Made by a program: the position numbers and the translations under genes. Shown piece by piece: positions 43,133 to 51,278 of a DNA stretch of 64,000 nucleotides; within the stretch, counting starts at the first letter, position 1, and each line of letters opens with the position of its first letter. Where the stretch lies: the NCBI GenBank assembly GCA_036555515.1, contig DATBLC010000089.1, forward strand, positions 15,478 through 79,477, read 5' to 3'. A model generated the notes under the pieces. The model saw only the letters and a program-made list of their open reading frames with translations. It was not told where the DNA came from and ran no database searches. This DNA is from DATACQ01 sp036555515 (GTDB lineage: Bacteria; Desulfobacterota; Binatia; UBA9968).

Positions 43133-44278
43133 CTAACTGCCGAGCAGCTTTCGCGCCATGGCGGCGCCCGGTTCTCTGATTTTGTAAACCTTGTCTTCGG
43201 ACTGGTTTTCGTATTTATGGAATTGGTCGAGGGTCAGGAAATCCTTCGCCGCGACGACGCCATATTCCTTGAGCCATCGGGTATCGACATCGAGCCGCCG
43301 CGAACCAACACCCATGCCCCTGGTAAAAACCTCCTGACCATCGCGGCTCAATAGCCAATTGACGAAAACCTTGGCGGCGTTGGGATGAGGCAGATTTTTC
43401 AAAACCGTCAGGTGACCATACCCGCCGCTCACGTAGAGACCCTCTTTCGGCATAGGGAGCGGCGTCACCGGCAGTTTCACTTTGATGAATGGGAGAAACT
43501 CGGAATAGCCGATGCCGGACGTCACCGCGATTTTGCCTTTGGCGAGATTCTCCGCAAGGAGGCGCAGATCCCGGGTGACGAATAGTTTTTGTGCCACCAG
43601 CCGTTTTAAATATTCCTCGCCTTTGATGTACAGCATGTAGGACCACATGGAGGAGCCGGAACCCGGTGTGCGTGGATCGCTGATGCCGATCCTGCCGCGC
43701 AGCTTGGGACTTAATAAATCGTCGAAGGAACTGAATTCGATAGGCTTGTATTCATTCGGATTGGTCCACAGACTCACCGTTTGATATGCCACGAAGATGT
43801 ATAGATATCGTTTGGCATTATCGGCCCACAGATGTCCGCCCCACCACTGTTTGGGGTCCTTCACTTCGGGCAAAGTGAAGTAAGGCTCGACTCCGTCCAG
43901 GATGTTTTCCGGTAAGAGTCCGGTGATGACCGACTCCGTGCCGCCGATGTGCAGGTCAAAGTAACGAACGCCGGCCTTGGCCTCGTTGACGATGCGTTGA
44001 ATAACGTTGCTGCCCCGCGCCGGAATGAACTCGACGCCGATGCCGTACTGCCGGGTAAACGAAAGCTCCATCAACCTTCTCAGCTCGGCACTGGGTGGAA
44101 TCGAAGCGACGACTTTGCCTTCCTTGCGCCCCGCTTCGACGATCTTGTCCCAATCGGCAGACCTGGATTGAGCTGGCGCTACGCTGGCGCTGAAGCAAGC
44201 AGCGGCAACCACCATCACGGCTCCGCTTATCCGCATCAGACCAATAAGACGTATGGCGCTCATGATTGAATTTCCCAT
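43133..44278 (-). CDS. Periplasmic binding protein 3 of the array (family 1)
   Basis: 381 residues. An ATG at 44278 lies seven bases after the stop of binding protein 4; a second ATG five codons later is an equal choice. Signal peptide up to about SVAPAQS. Family blocks WDKIVEAGRKEGKVVASIPP, FDLHIGGTESVI, QWWGGHLWADNAKRYLY, SDPRTPGSGSSMW and NLPHPNAAKVFVNWLLSRDG. The closest of the four to binding protein 1 by motif. Confidence 0.87.
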   Translation of the reverse strand: MGNSIMSAIRLIGLMRISGAVMVVAAACFSASVAPAQSRSADWDKIVEAGRKEGKVVASIPPSAELRRLMELSFTRQYGIGVEFIPARGSNVIQRIVNEAKAGVRYFDLHIGGTESVITGLLPENILDGVEPYFTLPEVKDPKQWWGGHLWADNAKRYLYIFVAYQTVSLWTNPNEYKPIEFSSFDDLLSPKLRGRIGISDPRTPGSGSSMWSYMLYIKGEEYLKRLVAQKLFVTRDLRLLAENLAKGKIAVTSGIGYSEFLPFIKVKLPVTPLPMPKEGLYVSGGYGHLTVLKNLPHPNAAKVFVNWLLSRDGQEVFTRGMGVGSRRLDVDTRWLKEYGVVAAKDFLTLDQFHKYENQSEDKVYKIREPGAAMARKLLGS

Positions 44279-44285
44279 GAAAACT

Positions 44286-45404
44286 CTACTGAAACAGCTT
44301 CTCCGCGATCTGCATGGCAGGTTTACGGAATCTGTTCACTACGTCTTCCGAACCGTTTTCCAACTCGTCATATTTCTCCCGCGTCAATACTTCCTTGGCG
44401 GAGGTATGGCCGAACTCTTTCGTCCAGCGCGTGTCCACGTCGAAACGGCGCGTCGGTTGCCCCAGCGCCTTGGTAACGGCGGTCTGGCCCTCTTTCGACA
44501 GCATCCAGTTCATGAAAACCTTCGAAGCATTGGGATGCGGTGCGTTCTTCAACAGAACCACATTGCCGCTGCCCGAAGCGGCGTAGTAACCCTCTTTGAC
44601 CGTCGATATCGATTTCACCGGTAGCCCGGCTTTTATGAACGGCAGATAGGTGTAATAAGACAGGCCGATGGAGACCGCCGACTTACCGCGCGCTACCGCC
44701 TCGCCCAACTGTCGCAGGTTCCGGCCCACGAGCATTTCCTGAGCCGCGAGCTTGGCGAGAAAAGGTTCGCCCTTGATGCGCCACAAAAAGGCCCAGGTGG
44801 ATTCTCCAGAGCCGGGGGTGCGCGGGTCCAGGATGGCGATTTTCCCCTTCCACTTCGGCTCCAAGAGACTGTCCCATGAAGTGATTTCTTCCGGCTTGAC
44901 CAGGGTCGTGTTGTACCAGATGGTTTCGGTCATGTAGGCAGTGAAAGTGTAGATATATTTCCCGGCGTTATCGGCCCAAATATGGCCGCCCCACCAGTTT
45001 TTCTCGTCTCGCACTTCCACAAGCAACATGGACGGCGTCACCGGCTCCAGCAATTGATTCGCGAGAAGCCCGGTAATGATCGAGGTCGTGCCGCCGATAT
45101 GGAGGTCGATGCTGCGCGCGCCGGCCTTGTGCTCCTCGACGATCTTGTTGATGTTCGCCGCGCCCCGCGCGACGCTAAGCTCCAGTTCGATGCCGGGAAA
45201 TCTACTTTTGAAGCCGGCTTCAAACTCTTGGCGCAGCGCCGCGCTGGTGGGGATGGAGACGACGACTTTGCCTTCCTTCTTGGCCGCTTCGACGACTCTA
45301 TCCCAATCGCTCCGCGCGCTAGGATTGTTCGCTTGCGCCGGCGCGAGAACGGGATACATCATAAGGACGATTACAAGCGCGAGACTGCGAATTGCGGATG
45401 TCAT
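44286..45404 (-). CDS. Periplasmic binding protein 4 of the array (family 1)
   Basis: 372 residues from the ATG at 45404 with GGAGGT eight bases upstream. Signal peptide about 24 residues (LVIVLMMYPVLAPAQA). Blocks WDRVVEAAKKEGKVVVSIPT, IDLHIGGTTSII, NWWGGHIWADNAGKYIY, LDPRTPGSGESTW and NAPHPNASKVFMNWMLSKEG. It follows bicupin 4 by 25 bases and is followed by binding protein 3 by seven bases, so UbiD-like 4, bicupin 4 and binding proteins 4 and 3 are one unit. Confidence 0.87.
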   Translation of the reverse strand: MTSAIRSLALVIVLMMYPVLAPAQANNPSARSDWDRVVEAAKKEGKVVVSIPTSAALRQEFEAGFKSRFPGIELELSVARGAANINKIVEEHKAGARSIDLHIGGTTSIITGLLANQLLEPVTPSMLLVEVRDEKNWWGGHIWADNAGKYIYTFTAYMTETIWYNTTLVKPEEITSWDSLLEPKWKGKIAILDPRTPGSGESTWAFLWRIKGEPFLAKLAAQEMLVGRNLRQLGEAVARGKSAVSIGLSYYTYLPFIKAGLPVKSISTVKEGYYAASGSGNVVLLKNAPHPNASKVFMNWMLSKEGQTAVTKALGQPTRRFDVDTRWTKEFGHTSAKEVLTREKYDELENGSEDVVNRFRKPAMQIAEKLFQ

Positions 45405-45429
45405 CCTGTACACCTCCGAATCTGTTTCT

Positions 45430-46545
45430 CTACATTCCAATATAATCAAACTGCGGCATCTCCATCCCCACGCCTGCTTGTCGGACCGCCGCTTCGAAGT
45501 CGCTGCGAATCTGCGGATCTTCGTCTTCGTATTCGATGAGCGTGCCGCCGACGCGGATACTGGCGCGCACGCCCTCTTTATTAAGGACGCGCCAGCAGCC
45601 GAGCAGATATTTTCCCGACTCGCCGGAGTAGCGAAACGCGAGCTGGCGCGCCGGTTCCTTGCCCGTGTTGAAATGCTGGTGGAACCAGCCGCTGGGCGGG
45701 CTAAAGACACTCCCCTCCCGCCAGTTAACGCGGACAACTTTGTCGCCGTTGCCGGACTTATATGGGCGAGTACCCGCTTCCTGCGGCCACATGAGCGTGT
45801 AGCCTTGGGAGCGAAGAATTAGCAGAATCGCCCCGCCCTGATGAAAGTGGGCTTTGTGGTAGCGCCCCACCGGCCACTCGGCGATATGGCCGACGAGAGT
45901 GCTGCCGCCCATGTCGAAGGAAGTGATTTTCACGCCATAACCCTTCGCTTCCGAGGGGTCTACGAGCGCGCCGCGGGCATCGGCGATAAAGTTCGACTCC
46001 CAATTGACAAACCCGCCGACTTCCTGGCGGGCGGTCTTGGGTACGAAGTAGTCCGATTCGCCGTCGAAACGATCGGCGAATTTGTAGTCGCAGCCGAAAA
46101 CAAAAGACGCGTTGTGTAGCAGGTCGAGCATCAACGGCGCGCTGGTCACAGCCAAAAAAATCGCCGGTTGATTGCTGCCGTTGATCAGGCGGTGGCGCGT
46201 ATTGAGAGGAATCGCGAATAGACTTCCTTGCTGCCACTCGAAGTGCATCTTGCGCTTCTCATCGCCGGGGGAAAAAATTTCCGTGGAGCCGATACCGCGC
46301 AGAATGTAAATCAACTCTTCGTACAGATGGCATTCGTAGTGCATCGCCGCGCCGGCCGGAATCTCGCCGACGTACATGCCCGTGAAGCCTTCCATGCCCT
46401 TGAGATCGATGTAAGCGCCACGGCCGCCGGTGCGCTTCCACGGTTTGCGCTCCAGTAGCGTCACGTCTTCGACTCCATAGGCTTGAATGACCGGAATGCC
46501 CTCTTGCCGTAAAAACAGCTCGTAACTGGTCTCCCGTTTCGCCAC
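45430..46545 (-). CDS. Bicupin protein 4
   Basis: 371 residues from a GTG at 46545, two bases after the stop of UbiD-like 4; the frame continues upstream only through the UbiD gene. First barrel CHLYEELIYILRGIG and IPLNTRHRLINGSN; second barrel GRYHKAHFHQGGAILLILRSQG and SPPSGWFHQHFNTG, so metal ligands are clear in the second. Tail IEYEDEDPQIRSDFEAAV. Nearly contiguous with UbiD-like 4, repeating the UbiD-bicupin pairing at 29.9-32.7 kb. Confidence 0.83.
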   Translation of the reverse strand: MAKRETSYELFLRQEGIPVIQAYGVEDVTLLERKPWKRTGGRGAYIDLKGMEGFTGMYVGEIPAGAAMHYECHLYEELIYILRGIGSTEIFSPGDEKRKMHFEWQQGSLFAIPLNTRHRLINGSNQPAIFLAVTSAPLMLDLLHNASFVFGCDYKFADRFDGESDYFVPKTARQEVGGFVNWESNFIADARGALVDPSEAKGYGVKITSFDMGGSTLVGHIAEWPVGRYHKAHFHQGGAILLILRSQGYTLMWPQEAGTRPYKSGNGDKVVRVNWREGSVFSPPSGWFHQHFNTGKEPARQLAFRYSGESGKYLLGCWRVLNKEGVRASIRVGGTLIEYEDEDPQIRSDFEAAVRQAGVGMEMPQFDYIGM

Positions 46546-46547
46546 GG

Positions 46548-48134
46548 TTAATGCCCTTTCGTTACCTTTTTCGATTGAAAATACTCGCCGCGGGTCACCG
46601 CGTCGGCAATCGCGTCGTCTTCCGCATCCCACATCCCGAGTGGATAGCCGTACCAGGGAGTTTTGAGCTTCAACTCGGGAAGCTCTTCTTGCTTCCAGAT
46701 CTGTAACGCCTGGTCCATGAACTGTTTCTTCGGCAGGCCCACCGGGGGAAAGGGTCCCTTTCGCGTCGCGTCGATCAACAACCCCGAACAACCGACGGGC
46801 GGCGGGTAAAAACGATCTTCCGGGCCGGTCATCAAGGAGTGCGCCGAGGGGTCGAGCAAGGGAACGCGGCCCGTGATTATTTCCACGTCGCGGTGGGGTT
46901 GCATGGCAAAACTGAGCGCCCACATCACCATGTCGGGATCTTTGGGATCAATATCGTCATCGACGACGATGATCATCTTGCTGGTCGGATCCATTCCCGC
47001 GGCGGCGTGCAGCGCCTGCTTCGGCTTGCTCGCGTGGCTCTTCTTCATCCGGATGACCCACCAGTTCCAGCCGCCACCCATCTCAGGACAGGAGACTTCC
47101 AGCACTTCGGGCAGGGCGCAGTTGTAACGGAGAAAGTTGTAAAGCATCAGCTCGCGGCAGGTGCGCGAGATGCCGTTGGATTCGCTCGGCGGCAGGCCGA
47201 CGAGAATGGCCGTGAAGATGGCATCGCGCCGGTGCGTGATTGCAGTGATATCGATCACCGGTCTTAGGCCGCGCTCGGCCATGAGATAGCCGGGATAGTC
47301 GCTGAAGGGTTCGCCGCGTTCCTGGCGGTCAATGGACATCAAGCCTTCAATGACGATTTCGGCTTCCGCCGGCACTTCGAGGGGAATCGTTTTACATGGC
47401 ACTAAATCAACCGGTCGCTCGCGGATTCCACCAGCCACAGACAGCTCATCGAGGCCGTAGGGAAGATTGGCGGCGGAAACAAAGTTGATATCCGGCAGCG
47501 CGCCGAGCACGATGGCCACCGGCAGCGGCTCTTTTCGGCGCGCCGCGCTGGTGTGATGGTAGAGTGCGGCGTGGTGCGTGCGCGCGATGCCCGCGATGAG
47601 CTTTTCCTCGCCCCTAAAATGACCGCTGTACATGCCGACGTTGCGGATGCCGTCGGCTGGGTCTTTGGTGATAAACGGCGCGGTGACGCGAATGCCGCCG
47701 CTGAAACCGGGCTCTTCCACCGGCGCCGGCAGGCTCGTGACACCAAAGGCGCTAAGGCGGTCGCCGGTATAAACCACTTCTTGAACGGGCGCCTCACGCA
47801 CCATGCGCGGCTCGACGGGCTGCGCCAGGGCTCGGCGCCATTTTTCGTAAATCGCCATGGGCTCGTCACAGCCGAGACCGAGCGCCGCTACAGGCCGCGA
47901 AGAGCCATACATGCCGGTGGCGACTCTGATGCGATGCTTTTTGCCGCGGCTGTCATATACGTTCTCAAAGAGAAAGACCCTGCGCTCCTCATCGACCACG
48001 CCGCGGTACTGCAGCCGCATGAGCGGCATCATTTCGGTGTCTTTGTTGATGGGACGAGTCCAGCGATGGAGTTTGCCAAGCTTTTCCAGGCAAGCGATGT
48101 AATCGCGAAAGTCGGCGTAGTATGTGTCAGCCAT
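46548..48134 (-). CDS. UbiD-family protein 4, Arg replaced and Glu displaced
   Basis: 528 residues. UbiD fold with metal Glu (EAEIVIEG) and the conserved second half (VVDDDIDPKDPDMVMWALSF, LLIDATRKGPFPPVG). Catalytic Arg position reads NVGMYSGHFRG (Ser). The acidic motif reads RGEPFSDYPGY: compared with E-(G/Q)-P-F in UbiD-like 1-3, Glu and Gly are swapped, so the first Glu moves by one residue. It is the first gene of the array, 225 bases downstream of a promoter-like site. It may be a prFMN protein with different chemistry or an inactive subunit. Confidence 0.87.
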   Translation of the reverse strand: MADTYYADFRDYIACLEKLGKLHRWTRPINKDTEMMPLMRLQYRGVVDEERRVFLFENVYDSRGKKHRIRVATGMYGSSRPVAALGLGCDEPMAIYEKWRRALAQPVEPRMVREAPVQEVVYTGDRLSAFGVTSLPAPVEEPGFSGGIRVTAPFITKDPADGIRNVGMYSGHFRGEEKLIAGIARTHHAALYHHTSAARRKEPLPVAIVLGALPDINFVSAANLPYGLDELSVAGGIRERPVDLVPCKTIPLEVPAEAEIVIEGLMSIDRQERGEPFSDYPGYLMAERGLRPVIDITAITHRRDAIFTAILVGLPPSESNGISRTCRELMLYNFLRYNCALPEVLEVSCPEMGGGWNWWVIRMKKSHASKPKQALHAAAGMDPTSKMIIVVDDDIDPKDPDMVMWALSFAMQPHRDVEIITGRVPLLDPSAHSLMTGPEDRFYPPPVGCSGLLIDATRKGPFPPVGLPKKQFMDQALQIWKQEELPELKLKTPWYGYPLGMWDAEDDAIADAVTRGEYFQSKKVTKGH

Positions 48135-48359
48135 AAATCACTCAAATTCTCCGTTTGATAGCTAATGATCGCCATATCGATGGCGAAAAGGGATCGAATC
48201 ACTTCGTGAAATATTTGAGCGCCGCATTATTCAGCAGTTTCTAAAGACTTTTAGCGCCAGAGCGCAAACCCCAACCGATAGTAGCCACTTTATTCCTTAC
48301 CACATTATATTGCGCCAAAATAACGACCGGTGCTCATGCTTTGGCTGGATAGACTTTTC

Positions 48360-48386
48360 TTTATAGTCAAATATTTTATATGTCAA
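48360..48386 (-). promoter_or_regulatory. Promoter-like site for the UbiD/bicupin array
   Basis: On the minus strand TTGACA (6 of 6) and TATAAA (5 of 6), but with a 15-base spacer, short of the ideal 17. A second TTGACT lies inside the spacer, making a directly repeated TTGAC(A/T)-TATAAA pattern that could also be an operator. Confidence 0.45.
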
Positions 48387-48511
48387 GTAATTTGGGCAAG
48401 GATTTTTCCCGCGCGTCACAGATCGAGCCAGATTGTCTAAATCATGGACCGAGGAATCTTCTAGACAGTGGGGTGAATCGAGGGGTGTAGCCGGAGGAAC
48501 GAACCGCGGTC

Positions 48512-48535
48512 GGTTCCAAATTCAACATTCAACCC
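48512..48535. repeat. Short heptad repeat
   Basis: GGTTCCAA, ATTCAAC, ATTCAACC. A degenerate copy of the GTTCAAN family just downstream of the oxidoreductase gene. Confidence 0.45.
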
Positions 48536-48660
48536 GGATTCTGCAGTTAGACTGGCGACCTCACGGCCAACCACGCATGACTCGGGGCCAGGGTGGATCG
48601 CTACTCCTTTCCCGTATGACCCTTTCATTCACAACTCCACGCCGGTTTATCCCAGAGCAC

Positions 48661-50046
48661 TCAGCAGCCTGCTAGAGGCTCGAGTTCGCCCAGCATTGTT
48701 GGAATCAGTTCAGTCACAGTGGGGTGGATATGCATGGCGCGCTGGATCACTGTGTAGTGAGCTTTGGCATACATCACATCGAGGACGCTGTGGACGATTT
48801 CGTCGCCGCCGGCTCCCAGGATGGCTGCTCCCAAGATCGTTTTCGTGTCGGCATCCACCAAAATTTTCATAAACCCTTGAGTTTCACCTTTCTCAATCGC
48901 GCGGGCCACCCGCGTCATCGGTCTTTTCCCGACCAGAGCTTTCCGACCAGACTTTCGCACCTCGGCCTCGGTCATTCCAGCCCGTCCTAGCGGCGGGTCG
49001 ATGTACAGGGCATAGGCCTGAATACGGTCGCTCAGGCGGCGTGGATCGTTGTCCAACAGGTTGGCGGCGACGATCTCATAGTCATTGTACGACGTGTGAG
49101 TGAAAGCCCCCTTTCCGTTGCAGTCCCCCAACGCCCACACGCCGGGCACGTTGGTGCGCAATTGATCATCCACCGCGATATAGCCACGCTCATCCACCGC
49201 GATGGCTGCTTTTTCCAGGCCAAGATCGTCGGTGTTGGGACGACGTCCCACCGCCAATAGCAAATCTGATCCGGCCACCTCTTTTGCGCCCGTCGAGCAA
49301 TCGAGCTTGACGACTACCCGATCGCCCCGTTTCTCTACCGCCATACACTCGGCGCCGAGGCGAAGGTTGATGCCTTCGTTTTCGAGGATTTCTTTGATGG
49401 TCTCGGACACATCTTCGTCTTCGCGCTTGATCAGCCGCGGACCTCTCTCGACAATCGTCACCTCGCTGCCGAAGCGCCGATACATCTGGCCGAACTCCAG
49501 ACCGATGTAGCTGCCGCCGACGATAATCAAGTGCTCTGGGAGGAAGTCCACTTCCATCATGCCGGAGTTGGTCAGGTAGTTCACGCTCTCGAGGCCGGGA
49601 AGCGGCGGGATGGAGGCGCGCGCGCCGACGTTGATAAATATCTTGCTCGCCTCGAGCAATTCGCCACTCACAGCGACTGTGTGTGGTCCCTCGAAGCGGG
49701 CGTGGCCCTCGTAGACGGTGCCGTTGTTCAAGCCCTTCAGCCCTTTTTCCACGCCTTCCTTCGATCGGCGCACGACGCCGTCCTTGCGCGCCTTGACCTT
49801 CTCCATATCCACCGTAACGGCGCTGTTGATCTCGACGCCAAATTCGGCGCCGCGCCTGGCCATATGGGCAGCGTAGGCGCTGGCCACCAGAGTCTTGGTC
49901 GGAATGCAGCCGGTATTGACACAGGTACCGCCGAACAGTTTGCGTTCGATGACGGCTACGGTCATGCCGGCTCGGGCCAACCGCGCGGCTAGCGATGGCC
50001 CGGCTTGTCCTGTGCCAATAATGATTGCGTCATAATTTTTCGTCAT
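48661..50046 (-). CDS. FAD-dependent disulfide oxidoreductase, MerA-like
   Basis: 461 residues from the ATG at 50046, AGGAGA eight bases before. FAD loop IIIGTGQAGPSLAARLA, redox disulfide GGTCVNTGCIPTKT (CxxxxC), second Rossmann loop IVGGSYIGLEFGQMYRRFGS, ALGDCNGKGAFTHT, and the C-terminal dimer domain with the His-Glu pair region MHIHPTVTELIP. Of the lipoamide dehydrogenase/mercuric reductase family. There is no N-terminal metal-binding domain and the C-terminus (EPLAGC) lacks the vicinal Cys pair of true MerA, so mercury reduction is unlikely. Its natural disulfide substrate is unknown. It follows the sugar-type importer by about 140 bases. Confidence 0.87.
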   Translation of the reverse strand: MTKNYDAIIIGTGQAGPSLAARLARAGMTVAVIERKLFGGTCVNTGCIPTKTLVASAYAAHMARRGAEFGVEINSAVTVDMEKVKARKDGVVRRSKEGVEKGLKGLNNGTVYEGHARFEGPHTVAVSGELLEASKIFINVGARASIPPLPGLESVNYLTNSGMMEVDFLPEHLIIVGGSYIGLEFGQMYRRFGSEVTIVERGPRLIKREDEDVSETIKEILENEGINLRLGAECMAVEKRGDRVVVKLDCSTGAKEVAGSDLLLAVGRRPNTDDLGLEKAAIAVDERGYIAVDDQLRTNVPGVWALGDCNGKGAFTHTSYNDYEIVAANLLDNDPRRLSDRIQAYALYIDPPLGRAGMTEAEVRKSGRKALVGKRPMTRVARAIEKGETQGFMKILVDADTKTILGAAILGAGGDEIVHSVLDVMYAKAHYTVIQRAMHIHPTVTELIPTMLGELEPLAGC

Positions 50047-50186
50047 GGAACCAATCTCCTCTGTTAGCCGCCGTACCAAAGCACGGTGGCAGTTTACCGA
50101 GTTTTCGGCGCGAGACTGTCAATGCCCGGCAGCCTTTGATATCTGTCCAGCTCTTCGCCATTTCTATGTTGAAAGCTTGCGGGTCC

Positions 50187-51260
50187 CTAGTTGATCCGCT
50201 TTCCCTGATGAAAGACGTGCAGCCGCTCGACGTCTGCTTTGAAGTGGAGATATTGGCCTCGTCGTGCCGAGTCAGTTGCAGACAACCGGGCAATTAACCT
50301 GACATCGGCGCACCTCAAGTACGCGTATTTATCGCTGCCTAGGTCTTCAACGAGCTCTACCTCGCCTTGGATCGTAGCGTGATCGGGGTTCGTCGGCGAT
50401 AGATCCTCAGGCCGGATACCGATGGTTACCGGTTGCCGCGCGAAATTTGCGCCGTGGCCAAGAGAAGTTGCCGCCAGCATGATGCGGAGATTGCCGCTAC
50501 GAAAGGTGGCTCCGTCTTCATCGATCTGTCCTTCGATCAGATTCATTTGCGGGCTGCCGACGAAACGCGCGACGAAGACACTGGCAGGCCGGTGATAAAT
50601 CTCTGCTGGAGAACCGACCTGTTGAATTTTGCCGCGATCGAGAACGACAATCTTTTCTCCCAGTGTCATCGCTTCCGCTTGATCATGGGTGACATAGAGA
50701 ATCGTCGCATGCAGCCTTTCGTGCAGCCGCGCGAGTTCCACCCGCATATTGGCCCTGAGCGAGGCATCGAGGTTTGAGAGCGGCTCATCGAAGAGAAAGA
50801 TTTTCGGCTGGCGGACGATGGCTCGGCCGACCGCGACTCTTTGCCGCTGGCCGCCGCTAAGCTGTTGGGGTTTGTGACCCAGCAGTTGCTCAATCTCGAG
50901 CAGCCCGGCCGCTTCCCTCACTCTCCTCTCGATCTCATCCTTCCGCACGCTTCGTAATCGCAGAGAGAACGCAAGATTTTCATAAACCGTCATGTGCGGA
51001 TACAGAGCATAGTTTTGAAAAACATAGGCTATGTCTCTGTCCCGGGGCGGCAAATGATCAACCCGTTGATCACCGATGGCAATGTCGCCGATCGAGGCGT
51101 TCTCCAATCCCGCGACCAGACGAAGAAGAGTTGATTTGCCGCAACCCGACGGACCTAGCAGGACGCAAAACTCCCCGTCGGCAACGCGAAAAGAGACGTC
51201 GTCCAAGACCCGCGTGGCGTTGAACGATTTAGAAATCTTTTGGATTGAGAGCGACGCCAT
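50187..51260 (-). CDS. ABC importer ATPase, MalK/UgpC-like
   Basis: 357 residues. Walker A GPSGCGKST (36-44), Q-loop FQNYALYPHMTVYEN, signature LSGGQRQRVAVGRA, Walker B FLFDEPLSNLDA, switch His in YVTHDQAEAMTL, then a C-terminal TOBE/regulatory domain (about 235-357: VTIGIRPEDLSPTNPDHATI). CUT1-type carbohydrate importer ATPase. Follows the MalG-like permease by 18 bases, last gene of the importer. Such ATPases are sometimes shared among importers, so it could also drive the array permease at 28108. Confidence 0.93.
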   Translation of the reverse strand: MASLSIQKISKSFNATRVLDDVSFRVADGEFCVLLGPSGCGKSTLLRLVAGLENASIGDIAIGDQRVDHLPPRDRDIAYVFQNYALYPHMTVYENLAFSLRLRSVRKDEIERRVREAAGLLEIEQLLGHKPQQLSGGQRQRVAVGRAIVRQPKIFLFDEPLSNLDASLRANMRVELARLHERLHATILYVTHDQAEAMTLGEKIVVLDRGKIQQVGSPAEIYHRPASVFVARFVGSPQMNLIEGQIDEDGATFRSGNLRIMLAATSLGHGANFARQPVTIGIRPEDLSPTNPDHATIQGEVELVEDLGSDKYAYLRCADVRLIARLSATDSARRGQYLHFKADVERLHVFHQGKRIN

Positions 51261-51278
51261 CGGAGTTCCGCTCTTGTT

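Larger units (their letters stand above)
48135..48660. other. Regulatory gap upstream of the UbiD/bicupin array
   Basis: 526 bases between the oxidoreductase gene and UbiD-like 4, both pointing left. AT-rich around 48290-48400. Contains the promoter-like pair at 48360-48386 and a short heptad repeat at 48512-48535. No gene was found on either strand. Confidence 0.6.

Noticed and set aside
46546..46923. N-terminal extension of bicupin 4
   Set aside because: Falls inside the end of the UbiD-like 4 gene in another frame and is unlike the other bicupins.
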